Positions 1-7,837 of a stretch of DNA of 30,923 bases are shown piece after piece; within the stretch, counting starts at the first letter, position 1, and each line of letters opens with the position of its first letter. The notes beneath the pieces were generated by a model. The model saw only the letters and a program-made list of their open reading frames with translations. It did not search any database and had not been told where the DNA came from. Location of the stretch: contig JAQVNJ010000067.1 in NCBI GenBank assembly GCA_028703175.1, positions 1 to 30,923 of the forward strand, read 5' to 3'. The DNA comes from JAAYCB01 sp012744395. GTDB lineage: Bacteria > Planctomycetota > Planctomycetia > Pirellulales > Thermoguttaceae. The position numbers and the translations under genes are program-made.

Positions 1-1
1 T

Positions 2-982
2 TGGCCGCAATGGGAGCGGCGGGTAGCGGATCTCCGCACGAAGGCTGCCACTCTGCTGGGGGCCACGACCGAGGAGATTGCCCTCTTGCGTAGTACAAGC
101 GAGGGAGTCAACCTGGTCGCTGAGGGGTTTCCCTGGGAACCGGGCGACAACGTGGTGACGCTCGCCGATGAATTCCCCACGAACCAGTATCCTTGGCTGA
201 ACCAGGCCGGCCGGGGCGTGGAGACACGCCGCGTCGCTGTCGGTCCGGAGGGGGTGGCCCTGGATGCGATCGCCGGCGCTTGCGACCGGCGGACGCGGAT
301 CGTCGCGATAAGCTGGGTGAGCTACTGCACGGGGCGGCGGTTGGACCTGGCGCGATTGGCGGAGATCGCCCACCAGCGCGGCGCGCTGCTGTTCGTCGAC
401 GGAATTCAGGGTCTCGGGGTCCTGCCGTTGGACGTCGGCTCGACGCCCATCGACTTCCTCGCGGCCGACGGGCACAAGTGGCTGCTCGGACCGGAGGGCG
501 CCGGGCTGTTCTACATCCGGCGCGAACACCTTGCCCGGCTGCGGCCCGTCGGCGTGGGGTGGAACAGCGTGGTTCACGCACGCGATTTCTCCCGCATCGA
601 GCTGAAGCTGAAAGACTCCGCCGAGCGGTACGAGGGCGGCTCGCAGAACATGGCGGGGATGATCGCCTTGGGCGAGAGCGTCGCGCTCCTGCTCCGTTTC
701 GGCGTTGCGGCCATCGCCGAGCGGATCTTCGCCATCACCGATCTGGCCTGCGCGCGGCTCTCGTCGATCGGCGCGAGGATCGTCAGCGATCGCCGCCCGG
801 AGAGCAAGAGCGGAATCGTCGTGTTCGAGATGCCGGGGAGCGATCCGGCGGCGATTCGCCAGGAATGCCTGAAGCGGAATGTCGTTCTCAGTTGCCGTGG
901 CGGCCGCCTGCGGATCAGTCTGCATGCCTACAACAGCGCCGACGACGTCGACCGGCTTGTGGCCGCGGTCCGCGGGGCATAA
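2..982 (+). CDS. Class V aminotransferase / cysteine-desulfurase-like protein (5' truncated)
   Basis: PLP-dependent fold-type I enzyme of the class V aminotransferase family (NifS/isopenicillin-epimerase group). The frame is open from base 2, and the text before the first possible internal start (LLGATTEEIALLRSTSEGVN) is typical family sequence, so the true start lies before the window. About 326 residues are visible against a usual 370-400. The PLP lysine is in the ADGHKW motif (aag at 476-478), preceded by VDGIQGLG, which holds the conserved Asp and Gln that contact PLP. The C-terminal domain ends normally (GGRLRISLHAYNSADDVDRL). The substrate cannot be told: it lacks an obvious cysteine-desulfurase active-site loop, so a general aminotransferase or epimerase-like role is more likely than IscS. 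The next gene, coaD, is 156 bp downstream on the same strand and functionally unrelated. Confidence 0.85.
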   Translation, partial: WPQWERRVADLRTKAATLLGATTEEIALLRSTSEGVNLVAEGFPWEPGDNVVTLADEFPTNQYPWLNQAGRGVETRRVAVGPEGVALDAIAGACDRRTRIVAISWVSYCTGRRLDLARLAEIAHQRGALLFVDGIQGLGVLPLDVGSTPIDFLAADGHKWLLGPEGAGLFYIRREHLARLRPVGVGWNSVVHARDFSRIELKLKDSAERYEGGSQNMAGMIALGESVALLLRFGVAAIAERIFAITDLACARLSSIGARIVSDRRPESKSGIVVFEMPGSDPAAIRQECLKRNVVLSCRGGRLRISLHAYNSADDVDRLVAAVRGA

Positions 983-1138
983 CCGCCGCAGCGCGTCGCG
1001 GGCGCCGCCGTTTTGGGCGTGCCGCCTTCTGCCGTGGGGCCGGGCGTGCTATAACGTGTCAAGATGCGTTGTTGGGGGAGGGCGCGCGGGTGGAACCGCC
1101 CGCGGTCAACAGGAACGGAGAGACTCTGGAAAACACTC

Positions 1139-1654
1139 ATGTCCGAATTGAGCCCGCGGCTGGCGGTCTATCCCGGTTCGTTCGACCCGATCACGCTCGG
1201 GCACCTCGACGTGATCGAGCGAAGCAGCAAGCTCTTCGACCGCTTCATCATCGGGGTGGGAGTCAACATCGAGAAGCAGCCGCTGTTCGACGCCAGCGAG
1301 CGCATGGCGTTGATTCGGGAGGCGACATCGCACTTGGAGAACATCGAGATCCGCCAGTTTCGCGGACTGGCGGTTGAATTCGTCAAGCGCTGCGGGGCGA
1401 GCGTGATGATCCGCGGGGTGCGGCCGATCACCGACATTCCGGCGGAGTTGACGATGATGATGGCCAATCGGCGCCTGGCCCCCGAGGTGGAGACGCTCTT
1501 CATGCTGGCCGATGGCGAGCTGGCCCACGTTTCCAGCTCGCTGATCAAGCAGATCGCGCCGCTGGCCGGCGATGCCGAACTCGCCCGCTTCCTGCCCCCG
1601 GCGGTCGTTGCCGCCGTTCGAGGCAAGATCCGCGAGGGGAGCGACGTGGATTAG
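1139..1654 (+). CDS. coaD: Phosphopantetheine adenylyltransferase
   Basis: CoaD transfers AMP from ATP to 4'-phosphopantetheine, giving dephospho-CoA, the penultimate step of CoA synthesis, in the cytosol. The 171-residue protein opens with AVYPGSFDPITLGHLDVIER, containing the nucleotidyltransferase (T/H)xGH signature, and later has MIRGVRPITD and the HVSSSLIKQIA segment (ISSTxVR equivalent), all standard for the family (usual length about 160). The frame is open upstream to 1064, but the 25 extra residues there look non-coding and the conserved protein starts just after the ATG at 1139. No strong ribosome site is visible; GGAGAG lies about 17 nt upstream. A TATAAC at 1050-1055 could be the -10 element, although no good -35 goes with it. 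The stop lies 13 bp from the end of convergent mcsB. Confidence 0.95.
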   Translation: MSELSPRLAVYPGSFDPITLGHLDVIERSSKLFDRFIIGVGVNIEKQPLFDASERMALIREATSHLENIEIRQFRGLAVEFVKRCGASVMIRGVRPITDIPAELTMMMANRRLAPEVETLFMLADGELAHVSSSLIKQIAPLAGDAELARFLPPAVVAAVRGKIREGSDVD

Positions 1655-1667
1655 GGCGGCCCCCTTC

Positions 1668-2762
1668 TCAGTTGTTTTCGGAGTCCGGCCGGTCGGCCTG
1701 GGCCAGGTGCCGGCGGAGATACCGCGCCCGCTCGATATTCCGGTCGGTGGTGTCGAGCTCGCTCCCGCTGAGCTTCTGCAAGTGGGCCGGCTGGGTATGG
1801 ATGAACAGCTCGTTGACGATCGGTATCTTCAGGTCGTCGATCAAGCCCAGATTCACGCCCATCCGCACGCTCGAGAGCAGGTGCATCGTCTCTTCCGAAC
1901 TGATCGTCTGGGCGTTCCGCAGGATGCCATAGGCGCGGCTGACGCGATCGTGCAGATTCTCCTGGCTTTCCTGCACGAGGAATTCCCGCGCCTGCCGCTC
2001 ATACTTGATGACCACCGGCACCACGTCGCCCACCTGCTTGATCAGGTCCTTCTCGCTGCGGCCGAGCGTGATCTGGTTGCTGATCTGGTAGAAGTCACCC
2101 ATCGCCTGGGAACCCTCGCCATAGAGCCCGCGGACGGCCAGGCTGATCTTGTGCAGGCTGCGAAACACCTTGTCGATCTGCCGCGTCATCACCAAGGCGG
2201 GTAGATGGAGCATCACGCTGACGCGCATTCCGGTGCCGACGTTGGTCGGGCAGGCGGTCAGGTAGCCGAGCGTCTCGTCGCAGGCAAAGGTGACCTTCTC
2301 CTCGATCAAGTCGTCGATCCGGTTGATTCGATCCCAGGCCGATTCGAGGTCGAGCCCACTCTCCATCACCTGGATTCGCAGGTGATCCTCTTCGTTGATC
2401 ATCAGGCTGAACTTCTCGTCGCGGCCGATGGCCACCGAGCGCGCCCCGCTGGCCTCGGCCAACTCGCGGCTGATCAGTTGCCGCTCGACGAGGAACTGGC
2501 GGTCGACCGCGGCCAGCTCTTCCACATCGATGCAGAGCAGGTCGTCCTGGTCGGCGAGGCTGGGTATCGCGGTCTGCAACTGGCCTTGAATCCGGCCGCG
2601 ATCTTGCGGGGAAGCCCGACTGATGAACGGGTAGTCGGCAAGGTTGCGGGCGAGGCGGATGCGACTGGAAATCACGATGTCGGACTGGGGGCCCACTCCC
2701 CGGAGCCATTCACCGCTATAGCGAGTCAGGTCGTCGAGTTTCACGTTCGCGTTTCCGGTCAT
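1668..2762 (-). CDS. mcsB: Protein-arginine kinase McsB
   Basis: McsB phosphorylates arginine residues of proteins and in Firmicutes marks them for ClpCP degradation. The protein (364 aa from ATG 2762) is a bacterial ATP:guanido phosphotransferase: SDIVISSRIRLARN near the N-terminus (nucleotide-binding arginines), NEEDHLRIQ (catalytic acidic loop) and LTACPTNVGTGMRVSVMLHL (the conserved Cys region). Near the C-terminus, RNIERARYLR resembles the RDxxRAxxLR phospho-arginine pocket, with Asn in place of Asp. A GTG at 2783 in the same frame would add seven residues (VRRAAP); neither start has a good Shine-Dalgarno site, and I prefer the ATG. It lies about 75 bp downstream of mcsA on the same strand, the Firmicutes order, but no ctsR or clpC is adjacent. 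Confidence 0.93.
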   Translation of the reverse strand: MTGNANVKLDDLTRYSGEWLRGVGPQSDIVISSRIRLARNLADYPFISRASPQDRGRIQGQLQTAIPSLADQDDLLCIDVEELAAVDRQFLVERQLISRELAEASGARSVAIGRDEKFSLMINEEDHLRIQVMESGLDLESAWDRINRIDDLIEEKVTFACDETLGYLTACPTNVGTGMRVSVMLHLPALVMTRQIDKVFRSLHKISLAVRGLYGEGSQAMGDFYQISNQITLGRSEKDLIKQVGDVVPVVIKYERQAREFLVQESQENLHDRVSRAYGILRNAQTISSEETMHLLSSVRMGVNLGLIDDLKIPIVNELFIHTQPAHLQKLSGSELDTTDRNIERARYLRRHLAQADRPDSENN

Positions 2763-2838
2763 CGGGGCGGCGCGGCGAACCACGCAGGTCGGGATTCCAT
2801 ACCCTCATCATATCCGTTTCCGGGCGGGCGGCGATACG

Positions 2839-3396
2839 TCATTCGTCGCCGCCCATGCGAGATTCCCGCCCCCCCTCGATCTGCCGAATCTGGTCGCGGA
2901 GCTGCGACGCCCGCTCGTAGGCTTCCTCGGCGATCGCGCTCTTCATCTCCCGCCGCAGGCGGATCAACTGGGTCCGCTCACGGCTGGCGACCGAGGCGCC
3001 CTTGGGCGACTTGCCGACGTGCTGCGATTCCCCGTGGATATTGAGGATCAGGGGTTCGAGTTGCTTCTTGAAGCACACGTAGTCGTTGGGGCAGCCCAGC
3101 CGGCCCTGGCTGCGGAACTCGTAGAAAGTGATTCCGCAGACCGGACAAGCCTGCTGGTCGAGCTTCTCCAACTCGTCGGCCGTCTGGCCGATGGCCATCT
3201 GTGCGGCAATCTGCTGCGCCATCTGCTGGGCCATTGCGGCCGCCATGTTCGTTCCGGCGGGCGGCTCGCCCGCCTCGCCCGCCTGCGTCAAGTACTCCCG
3301 CGCGTGGTCCTCGCAGAGGTGAACTTCCTGGGGTTTGCCTCCGGTCAGTTCCGTAATATGGAAATTGGCCGGCTTCTCGCACTTCTGGCACTTCAT
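2839..3396 (-). CDS. mcsA: McsA-type zinc-binding UVR-domain protein (McsB activator)
   Basis: McsA is the adaptor that activates the arginine kinase McsB. The 185-residue protein has an N-terminal zinc knuckle (MKCQKCEKPANFHITE, then HLCEDHARE), a second knuckle (ACPVCGITF and LGCPNDYVCF), and a C-terminal UVR domain (ERTQLIRLRREMKSAIAEEA then YERASQLRDQIRQIEG), the McsA architecture. A Met/Ala/Gln-rich linker (AAAMAQQMAQQIAAQMAI) joins the two knuckles. The start is ATG 3396. A strong promoter (3524-3551) and a terminator-like leader precede it. mcsB follows on the same strand, so the two are probably co-transcribed. Confidence 0.92.
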   Translation of the reverse strand: MKCQKCEKPANFHITELTGGKPQEVHLCEDHAREYLTQAGEAGEPPAGTNMAAAMAQQMAQQIAAQMAIGQTADELEKLDQQACPVCGITFYEFRSQGRLGCPNDYVCFKKQLEPLILNIHGESQHVGKSPKGASVASRERTQLIRLRREMKSAIAEEAYERASQLRDQIRQIEGGRESRMGGDE

Positions 3397-3443
3397 CGCG
3401 ATCGTTTCCAGTTAGACCTGAGCAGACTCCGCTTCAGGAAGCG

Positions 3444-3489
3444 AAAAAAAACGGCAAGCCGCCACTGCGGAAGGCCACAGAAGCCTTCC
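3444..3489 (-). terminator. Terminator-like hairpin and T-tract in the mcsA leader
   Basis: Read on the minus strand, a 7-bp stem GGAAGGC/GCCTTCC with a 7-nt loop (3489-3469) is followed by a short GC-rich inverted repeat (CGGCTTGCCG) and then eight T residues (3451-3444). It lies inside the predicted mcsA leader, downstream of the promoter and about 48 nt before the ATG, so it could act as an attenuator. The rest of the gap between mcsA and trpE shows no gene. Confidence 0.4.
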
Positions 3490-3523
3490 CAAATGGAGGG
3501 GAGAGAACCTCGCCGCCACCAGG

Positions 3524-3551
3524 ATTCTAGCACCGGCGCGGAAGGTGTCAA
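3524..3551 (-). promoter_or_regulatory. Sigma-70-type promoter of mcsA-mcsB
   Basis: On the minus strand a perfect -35 TTGACA (3551-3546) is followed after 16 nt by TAGAAT (3529-3524, 5/6 to TATAAT). Transcription would start near 3517, giving a leader of about 120 nt before mcsA. No CtsR-like repeat (GGTCAAA-N3-GGTCAAA) overlaps it. Confidence 0.6.
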
Positions 3552-3787
3552 GGTGAGCCCCCGCTTGGAGATACGTCGGATGATCGGGCCCCGTTCGCGG
3601 CGAGCTCCAGGGGGCGGTCGCCAATCGCCGGAGGTTCCTTGTTCGCGGGAGAATGCATTGTTAAGCTGAAGTGTTTATGTCAGCGAGCGACTGGCCTGCG
3701 GAGGGCTTCGCCTGCCCGAAGCTTGGCGAAGCGCCCGTCGTCCAGCCGAGACACTCGCAGCGGCAATCCGCGTTCCCCAGGTGCCCC

Positions 3788-5326
3788 ATGGCCATCTGCA
3801 AAGGCAGACACCACCCCGATTTCGACCGCTTCTGCTCCCTGGCCGAGGGGGTGGACCTCGTGCCGGTCTATCGGCGGCTGGTAAGCGACTCGCTGACGCC
3901 GGTGACCGCGTTTCACAAGCTCGACGCGGGCAGGTGCTCCTGCCTGGCCGAGAGTGTCGTGGGGGGTGAGAAGGTCGGACGCTACAGCTTTCTGGCGACG
4001 CACCCGTTCCTGGAGATCGAGGCCTACGGCGACCGGGTGACGATCAGTTCGCATAGCGGCGTGTCGGCCTCCGGCGCGCCGATTCTGGAGACCCGGCAAT
4101 TCGAATCGAGCGACCCCTTGCACCACCTCCGCCAGCGGATCGAGTCGGTCCGCGCGGCGACCCTGCCCGAACTGCCGCCGTTTTGCAGCGGGGCGGTCGG
4201 CTACGCGGGGTACGACGTCGTCCGCTACGTGGAACACCTTCCCAACCCGCCCGAGGACGACCGCCGCGTGCCCGACCTGGCGTTCGCGTTCTACGACCAG
4301 ATGGTCGTCTTCGACAATGTCACCAAGACGATCGTCGTCGTCGCCATGGCCCGCATCCAGCAGGCCAAGGGCGATCTGCGGAAGGCCTACGGCGAAGCCT
4401 GCCGCCGCGTCGACGCAATCGTCGACGAATTGCACGCACGGCCCTGCGATCTCGGCCCGGTGGACATTGAAGCGGAGTCCGAGGTTCGCCTGGAGCACAC
4501 GTCGAATTTCACCCAGGAGGATTTCGAGTCGGCCGTCCGCAAGGGCGTCGAGTACATCAAGGCGGGCGACATCTTCCAGGTCGTTTTCAGCCAGCGTCTC
4601 GAGGTGCCCATCCGGTCGCACCCGTTTCAGATCTACCGGATGCTGAGGGTTGTCAATCCTAGCCCGTTCATGTTCTATGTGCGGATGCCGAGCGTCACGC
4701 TCGTCGGCAGCTCTCCGGAGATCATGGTCCGCGTCGTGGGCGGCGCGGTGACAACGCGGCCCCTGGCCGGCACCCGCCCCCGGGGCAGGACCGACGAGGA
4801 GGACCGGCGGTTGGCCGAGGAACTGCTGGCCGATCCCAAAGAGCGAGCCGAGCACGTAATGCTCGTCGACTTGGGCCGCAACGACGTCGGCCGGGTCTCC
4901 GAGTATCGCACGGTGAACCTCACCGACATCATGACAATCGAGCGCTACAGCCACGTGATGCACATTACCTCGAATGTTTCCGGGCGGCTGGCGCCCGGGA
5001 AGACCGCCTTCGACGCGCTTCAGGCGTGCCTCCCCGCCGGCACGGTCTCGGGAGCGCCGAAGGTCCGCGCGATGCAGATCATCGACGAATTGGAGCCCCA
5101 TCGGCGGGGTCCCTACGGCGGAGCGGTCGGATATATCGACTTCAACGGCAACATGGATACCTGCATCGCCCTGCGGACGATCGTGATCCAGGGAGACAAG
5201 GCCTATGTCCAGGCCGGGGCGGGGATCGTCGCCGACAGCGTCCCCGAGAACGAGTGGAACGAGACGCTCAACAAGGCCCGCGGGCTCCTCAAGGCGATTG
5301 ACCTGGCGGAGCGGCAGGCCCGTTGA
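3788..5326 (+). CDS. trpE: Anthranilate synthase component I
   Basis: TrpE makes anthranilate from chorismate, with ammonia delivered by TrpG: the first committed step of tryptophan synthesis. The 512-residue protein has the N-terminal regulatory segment CLAESVVGGEKVGRYSFLA (the LLES-type tryptophan-binding region) and the full chorismate-binding domain: AGDIFQVVFSQR, NPSPFMFYV, SSPEIMV, RPLAGTRPRG, LVDLGRNDVGRV, SHVMHITSNVSG, PAGTVSGAPK and YGGAVGYID. The frame is open back to GTG 3671, but those 39 residues lack similarity to TrpE, so I use ATG 3788, the Met before the conserved HHPDFDRF start. No trpG or other trp gene is adjacent. The 117 nt before the ATG can form two competing hairpins. 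Confidence 0.95.
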   Translation: MAICKGRHHPDFDRFCSLAEGVDLVPVYRRLVSDSLTPVTAFHKLDAGRCSCLAESVVGGEKVGRYSFLATHPFLEIEAYGDRVTISSHSGVSASGAPILETRQFESSDPLHHLRQRIESVRAATLPELPPFCSGAVGYAGYDVVRYVEHLPNPPEDDRRVPDLAFAFYDQMVVFDNVTKTIVVVAMARIQQAKGDLRKAYGEACRRVDAIVDELHARPCDLGPVDIEAESEVRLEHTSNFTQEDFESAVRKGVEYIKAGDIFQVVFSQRLEVPIRSHPFQIYRMLRVVNPSPFMFYVRMPSVTLVGSSPEIMVRVVGGAVTTRPLAGTRPRGRTDEEDRRLAEELLADPKERAEHVMLVDLGRNDVGRVSEYRTVNLTDIMTIERYSHVMHITSNVSGRLAPGKTAFDALQACLPAGTVSGAPKVRAMQIIDELEPHRRGPYGGAVGYIDFNGNMDTCIALRTIVIQGDKAYVQAGAGIVADSVPENEWNETLNKARGLLKAIDLAERQAR

Positions 5327-5336
5327 CGGGGCCCGT

Positions 5337-5362
5337 CCCGCAACGCGATGAACGCGTGCGGG
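5337..5362 (+). terminator. Hairpin after trpE
   Basis: CCCGCAACGCG pairs with CGCGTGCGGG (10 bp with one bulged A) around the loop ATGAA, starting 11 nt after the trpE stop. There is no T-tract, so it would be a weak intrinsic terminator or a 3'-end stabilising hairpin. Confidence 0.35.
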
Positions 5363-5557
5363 CGGCGGGGCGGCCGCAGGGGTCTGTCTTGCGCGTGCTC
5401 GGCCCGTGACAAGGAGACCGCTCGCAATCCACGCCGGGCGCCGCCGCGATCCGCCGCGGAGAGACTGGTTCAGGGCACCGCCCGGTGTCAGACTGTAGAC
5501 TGCCGTACAAGACGTTCGCGGAACCGCCGCCCCCCTGCTCTCAGGAGAGACCAATCC

Positions 5558-6673
5558 ATGAAGATCGACGCGATTGACCTGTACCTTGCCCGCATTCCAC
5601 TCCGCCGCCCCCAGAAGACGGCTGGCGTCGCCCTCGACTGCCTGGAGACAGTGATCGCCGGCATGCGAAGCGGCGACCTGGTGGGCTGGGGCGAGGCATC
5701 GCCCGGCACCGCGCCGGTCGGCGGCCAATGGGCGGGCGGCGCCTTCGCCTGCCTCCGCGATTGGCTGGCGCCGGCGGTGGCCGGCTGCCAGATCGACACC
5801 GGGACCGCGCTTCAGGAGCGGCTGCAAGTGTTTTCCGGCAACCAGTATGCCAAGGCGGCCCTCGACTCGGCCTGGTGGGACCTCAAGGCCCGCCAGGCGG
5901 GAAAACCCGTGCACGAGCTGCTCGGCGGCACGAAGGCCTCGCTCGAATTGGGAATCTCACTGGATCGGACCGAGACGATCGATGAACTGATCGATGCGAT
6001 GCGCACGGCGTTCGCCGCCGGCTTCTCCCGGATCGAATTGAAGATGCGCCCCGGATGGGACATCCAGATGATCAACCACGTTCGCCACGAGTTCGGCGCC
6101 GAGACGCTCCACGTCGATGTCGAGGGGGCGATGACGCTCGCCCACATGGAGACCCTCTACCGGCTTGACGATTTCATGCTGGCGATGGTCGAGCAGCCCT
6201 TCATGGCCGACGATTTGGTCGGCCACGCGATGGCCCAGGAATCGCTGCGAACGCCGATCTGCCTCGACGAATCCGTCGTCTCGCCGGCCCACGTGGAGAT
6301 GGCGCTCGACCTGAAGAGCTGCCAGTTCATCAACGTGGATTTCGGACGGGTCGGCGGACTGACCCCCGCGGTGGCGATCCACGACGCCTGCCACGAGCAC
6401 TGCACCCCCTGCCGGCTCGGCGCGACCCCGCGCTCGGCGATCGGCGCCCGTGCCGGTCTGGCCCTGGCCGCCAAGGCGAATTTCACCTATCCGGCGGACT
6501 GGATCGATTCGCCGCAGCTCTTCGCGTTCGACCTGGCCGATCCGCCCTCGCTGGCGCGGCCCTCGGACGGCCAGCCGCTCGTCGCCAACCTCTGGTCCGA
6601 GCCGGGCATCGGAGTCGCCCCGGACATGGCACGGCTGGAATCCTGTTCGGCGGCCAAGGCCACGATCGCCTGA
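5558..6673 (+). CDS. MenC / N-acylamino-acid-racemase-like enolase-superfamily protein
   Basis: Enolase-superfamily (beta/alpha)7-beta barrel protein closest in pattern to o-succinylbenzoate synthase and N-succinylamino-acid racemase. The 371-residue length is normal. Metal ligands are present: Asp187 (HVDVEG), Glu212 (MVEQPF) and Asp237 (CLDES). Lys162 in IELKMRPGWD matches the second lysine of the KxK motif; the first is Glu. The second catalytic lysine, expected in NIKPGRVGG, is Asp261 (NVDFGRVGG), and the usual GGMxETGxGR segment is replaced by LGATPRSAIGA. The barrel is therefore intact but the chemistry is probably changed. The start is set by a good ribosome site, AGGAGAG at 5543-5549, 8 nt before the ATG. 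No other men gene is nearby, so menaquinone synthesis is only one possibility. Confidence 0.8.
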   Translation: MKIDAIDLYLARIPLRRPQKTAGVALDCLETVIAGMRSGDLVGWGEASPGTAPVGGQWAGGAFACLRDWLAPAVAGCQIDTGTALQERLQVFSGNQYAKAALDSAWWDLKARQAGKPVHELLGGTKASLELGISLDRTETIDELIDAMRTAFAAGFSRIELKMRPGWDIQMINHVRHEFGAETLHVDVEGAMTLAHMETLYRLDDFMLAMVEQPFMADDLVGHAMAQESLRTPICLDESVVSPAHVEMALDLKSCQFINVDFGRVGGLTPAVAIHDACHEHCTPCRLGATPRSAIGARAGLALAAKANFTYPADWIDSPQLFAFDLADPPSLARPSDGQPLVANLWSEPGIGVAPDMARLESCSAAKATIA

Positions 6674-6693
6674 GCGCGCCGAGGCGGCCTCTC

Positions 6694-7611
6694 CTACGCC
6701 AAGGCCTGTTTGCAGAACTCGACGCAGCGGGCCACTTCCCGGACGGCGCCGGAGCCCTCCGGCACCTTGTATTCCAGTTCGATGTCGGCCGGGAAGGCAA
6801 GCTTGTTCCGCTTCATGTATTGAAGCACGAGCGCAACGGGCGTGTCTCCTTCGCCGAAGGGCAGGTTCGGCCCGTTGTTCACCTTTCGGTCCTTGAGGTG
6901 GAGACTGAGGATTCGTTCGCGGTGTTTCTCGATCAGCGGAATCGGGGAGTGATTCGTGCCGGCCACATAATGGCCGATGTCGAAGTTGATGCCCAGATAC
7001 TTGCCGTGCGAGAGAATCTCGCCATCGTAAGTCGTCGGGGTGAGCTGGGTGTGGTTGTGGAAGCCGATCATGATCTCGTGCTTGTCGGCGATCGGGCCGA
7101 GCTTCCGCGCGGCTTCCTCGGAGATTTCGCGGGTGATGCCCGTGGCGCCGAGGGCCTTGGCAACCTCGAAGTAGTACTCGATCTGCGCATCGGGCATGCC
7201 CGGGTTGCCGATATCGCCGAACTTGACGATGTGGATGTTGACGCCCGCCTCGTTGAACATCTTCCGCAGGGCCTTGAATCGATCCATCGGCACGGAGAGC
7301 CGCCAGTCGAGCAGCGCCCGCCTGTCGCCTTTTCCAGCCCCGGGCGCTCCGGCAAACTGCTCCGCCGGCTCCCCCATCAGTTCGATCGAGCTGATGCCGG
7401 ACTGGATGACATATTTGAGAATCTCTTCGGCGCTGCCGGGCAGGGAGCGGTAGCTGTAAGTGATCACACCGATCTGAACGCCGTTGAAGTTCGAGTCGGG
7501 CCCGGCGGCGGGGGCGGCGGAGGCTGCCCCGCGGATCATGGAGCTGGCGGCCACGGCCGCGGCGCCGCCGAGAAACGTCCTTCTCGATAGAGTCATCGTC
7601 TGGTTGGTCAT
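6694..7611 (-). CDS. Tat-exported sugar phosphate isomerase/epimerase-like protein
   Basis: Xylose-isomerase-like TIM-barrel protein of 305 residues. It begins MTNQTMTLSRRTFLGGAAAV, a twin-arginine signal (SRRTFLGG) followed by an Ala-rich hydrophobic stretch and an Ala-rich region suited to cleavage (near residue 35), so export in folded form is expected. Barrel motifs: IGVITYSYRSLP at the first strand, SIELMGEP, IGFHNHTQL, NFDIGHYVAG, LSLHLKDRK and DIELEYKVP. The Glu, Asp and His residues there form the usual divalent-metal site. An upstream in-frame start at 7665 is possible, but the Tat signal favours ATG 7611. The substrate is unknown. Exported proteins of this class are common in planctomycetes and often linked to carbohydrate breakdown. 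Its stop lies 20 bp from the convergent MenC-like gene. Confidence 0.85.
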   Translation of the reverse strand: MTNQTMTLSRRTFLGGAAAVAASSMIRGAASAAPAAGPDSNFNGVQIGVITYSYRSLPGSAEEILKYVIQSGISSIELMGEPAEQFAGAPGAGKGDRRALLDWRLSVPMDRFKALRKMFNEAGVNIHIVKFGDIGNPGMPDAQIEYYFEVAKALGATGITREISEEAARKLGPIADKHEIMIGFHNHTQLTPTTYDGEILSHGKYLGINFDIGHYVAGTNHSPIPLIEKHRERILSLHLKDRKVNNGPNLPFGEGDTPVALVLQYMKRNKLAFPADIELEYKVPEGSGAVREVARCVEFCKQALA

Positions 7612-7710
7612 GGTCTTTCTCTGATTCTCAAAGCAGGTTGAAAAAGGGGAATCGTTCACGGGCAATTAGCGATTGTGGCGGCTTGGCCGACGATTGTCTA
7701 TGGTTCCCTC

Positions 7711-7734
7711 GTTCCCAACCTCCAGCTTGGGAAC
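7711..7734. repeat. REP-like palindrome
   Basis: A perfect 8-bp inverted repeat, GTTCCCAA / TTGGGAAC, encloses CCTCCAGC in the gap between two minus-strand genes. Its form resembles dispersed REP-type palindromes of bacterial genomes (GTTCCCA...TGGGAAC cores). Copy number cannot be judged here because no second copy is in the window. Confidence 0.45.
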
Positions 7735-7837
7735 CGGGAAATCGACCAGAGGGCGGTCGAGTTGGTGCGCGGCGAGGATGTGATGGGACGACTCAGGCGG
7801 AAAAGGCAGCCGGAAAGGTGCCGCTGCAACAGCCGAC

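Noticed and set aside
3680..5914. 744-codon minus-strand open frame opposite trpE
   Set aside because: It is a shadow of trpE and the MenC-like gene caused by high third-position GC; the protein has no recognisable domain.
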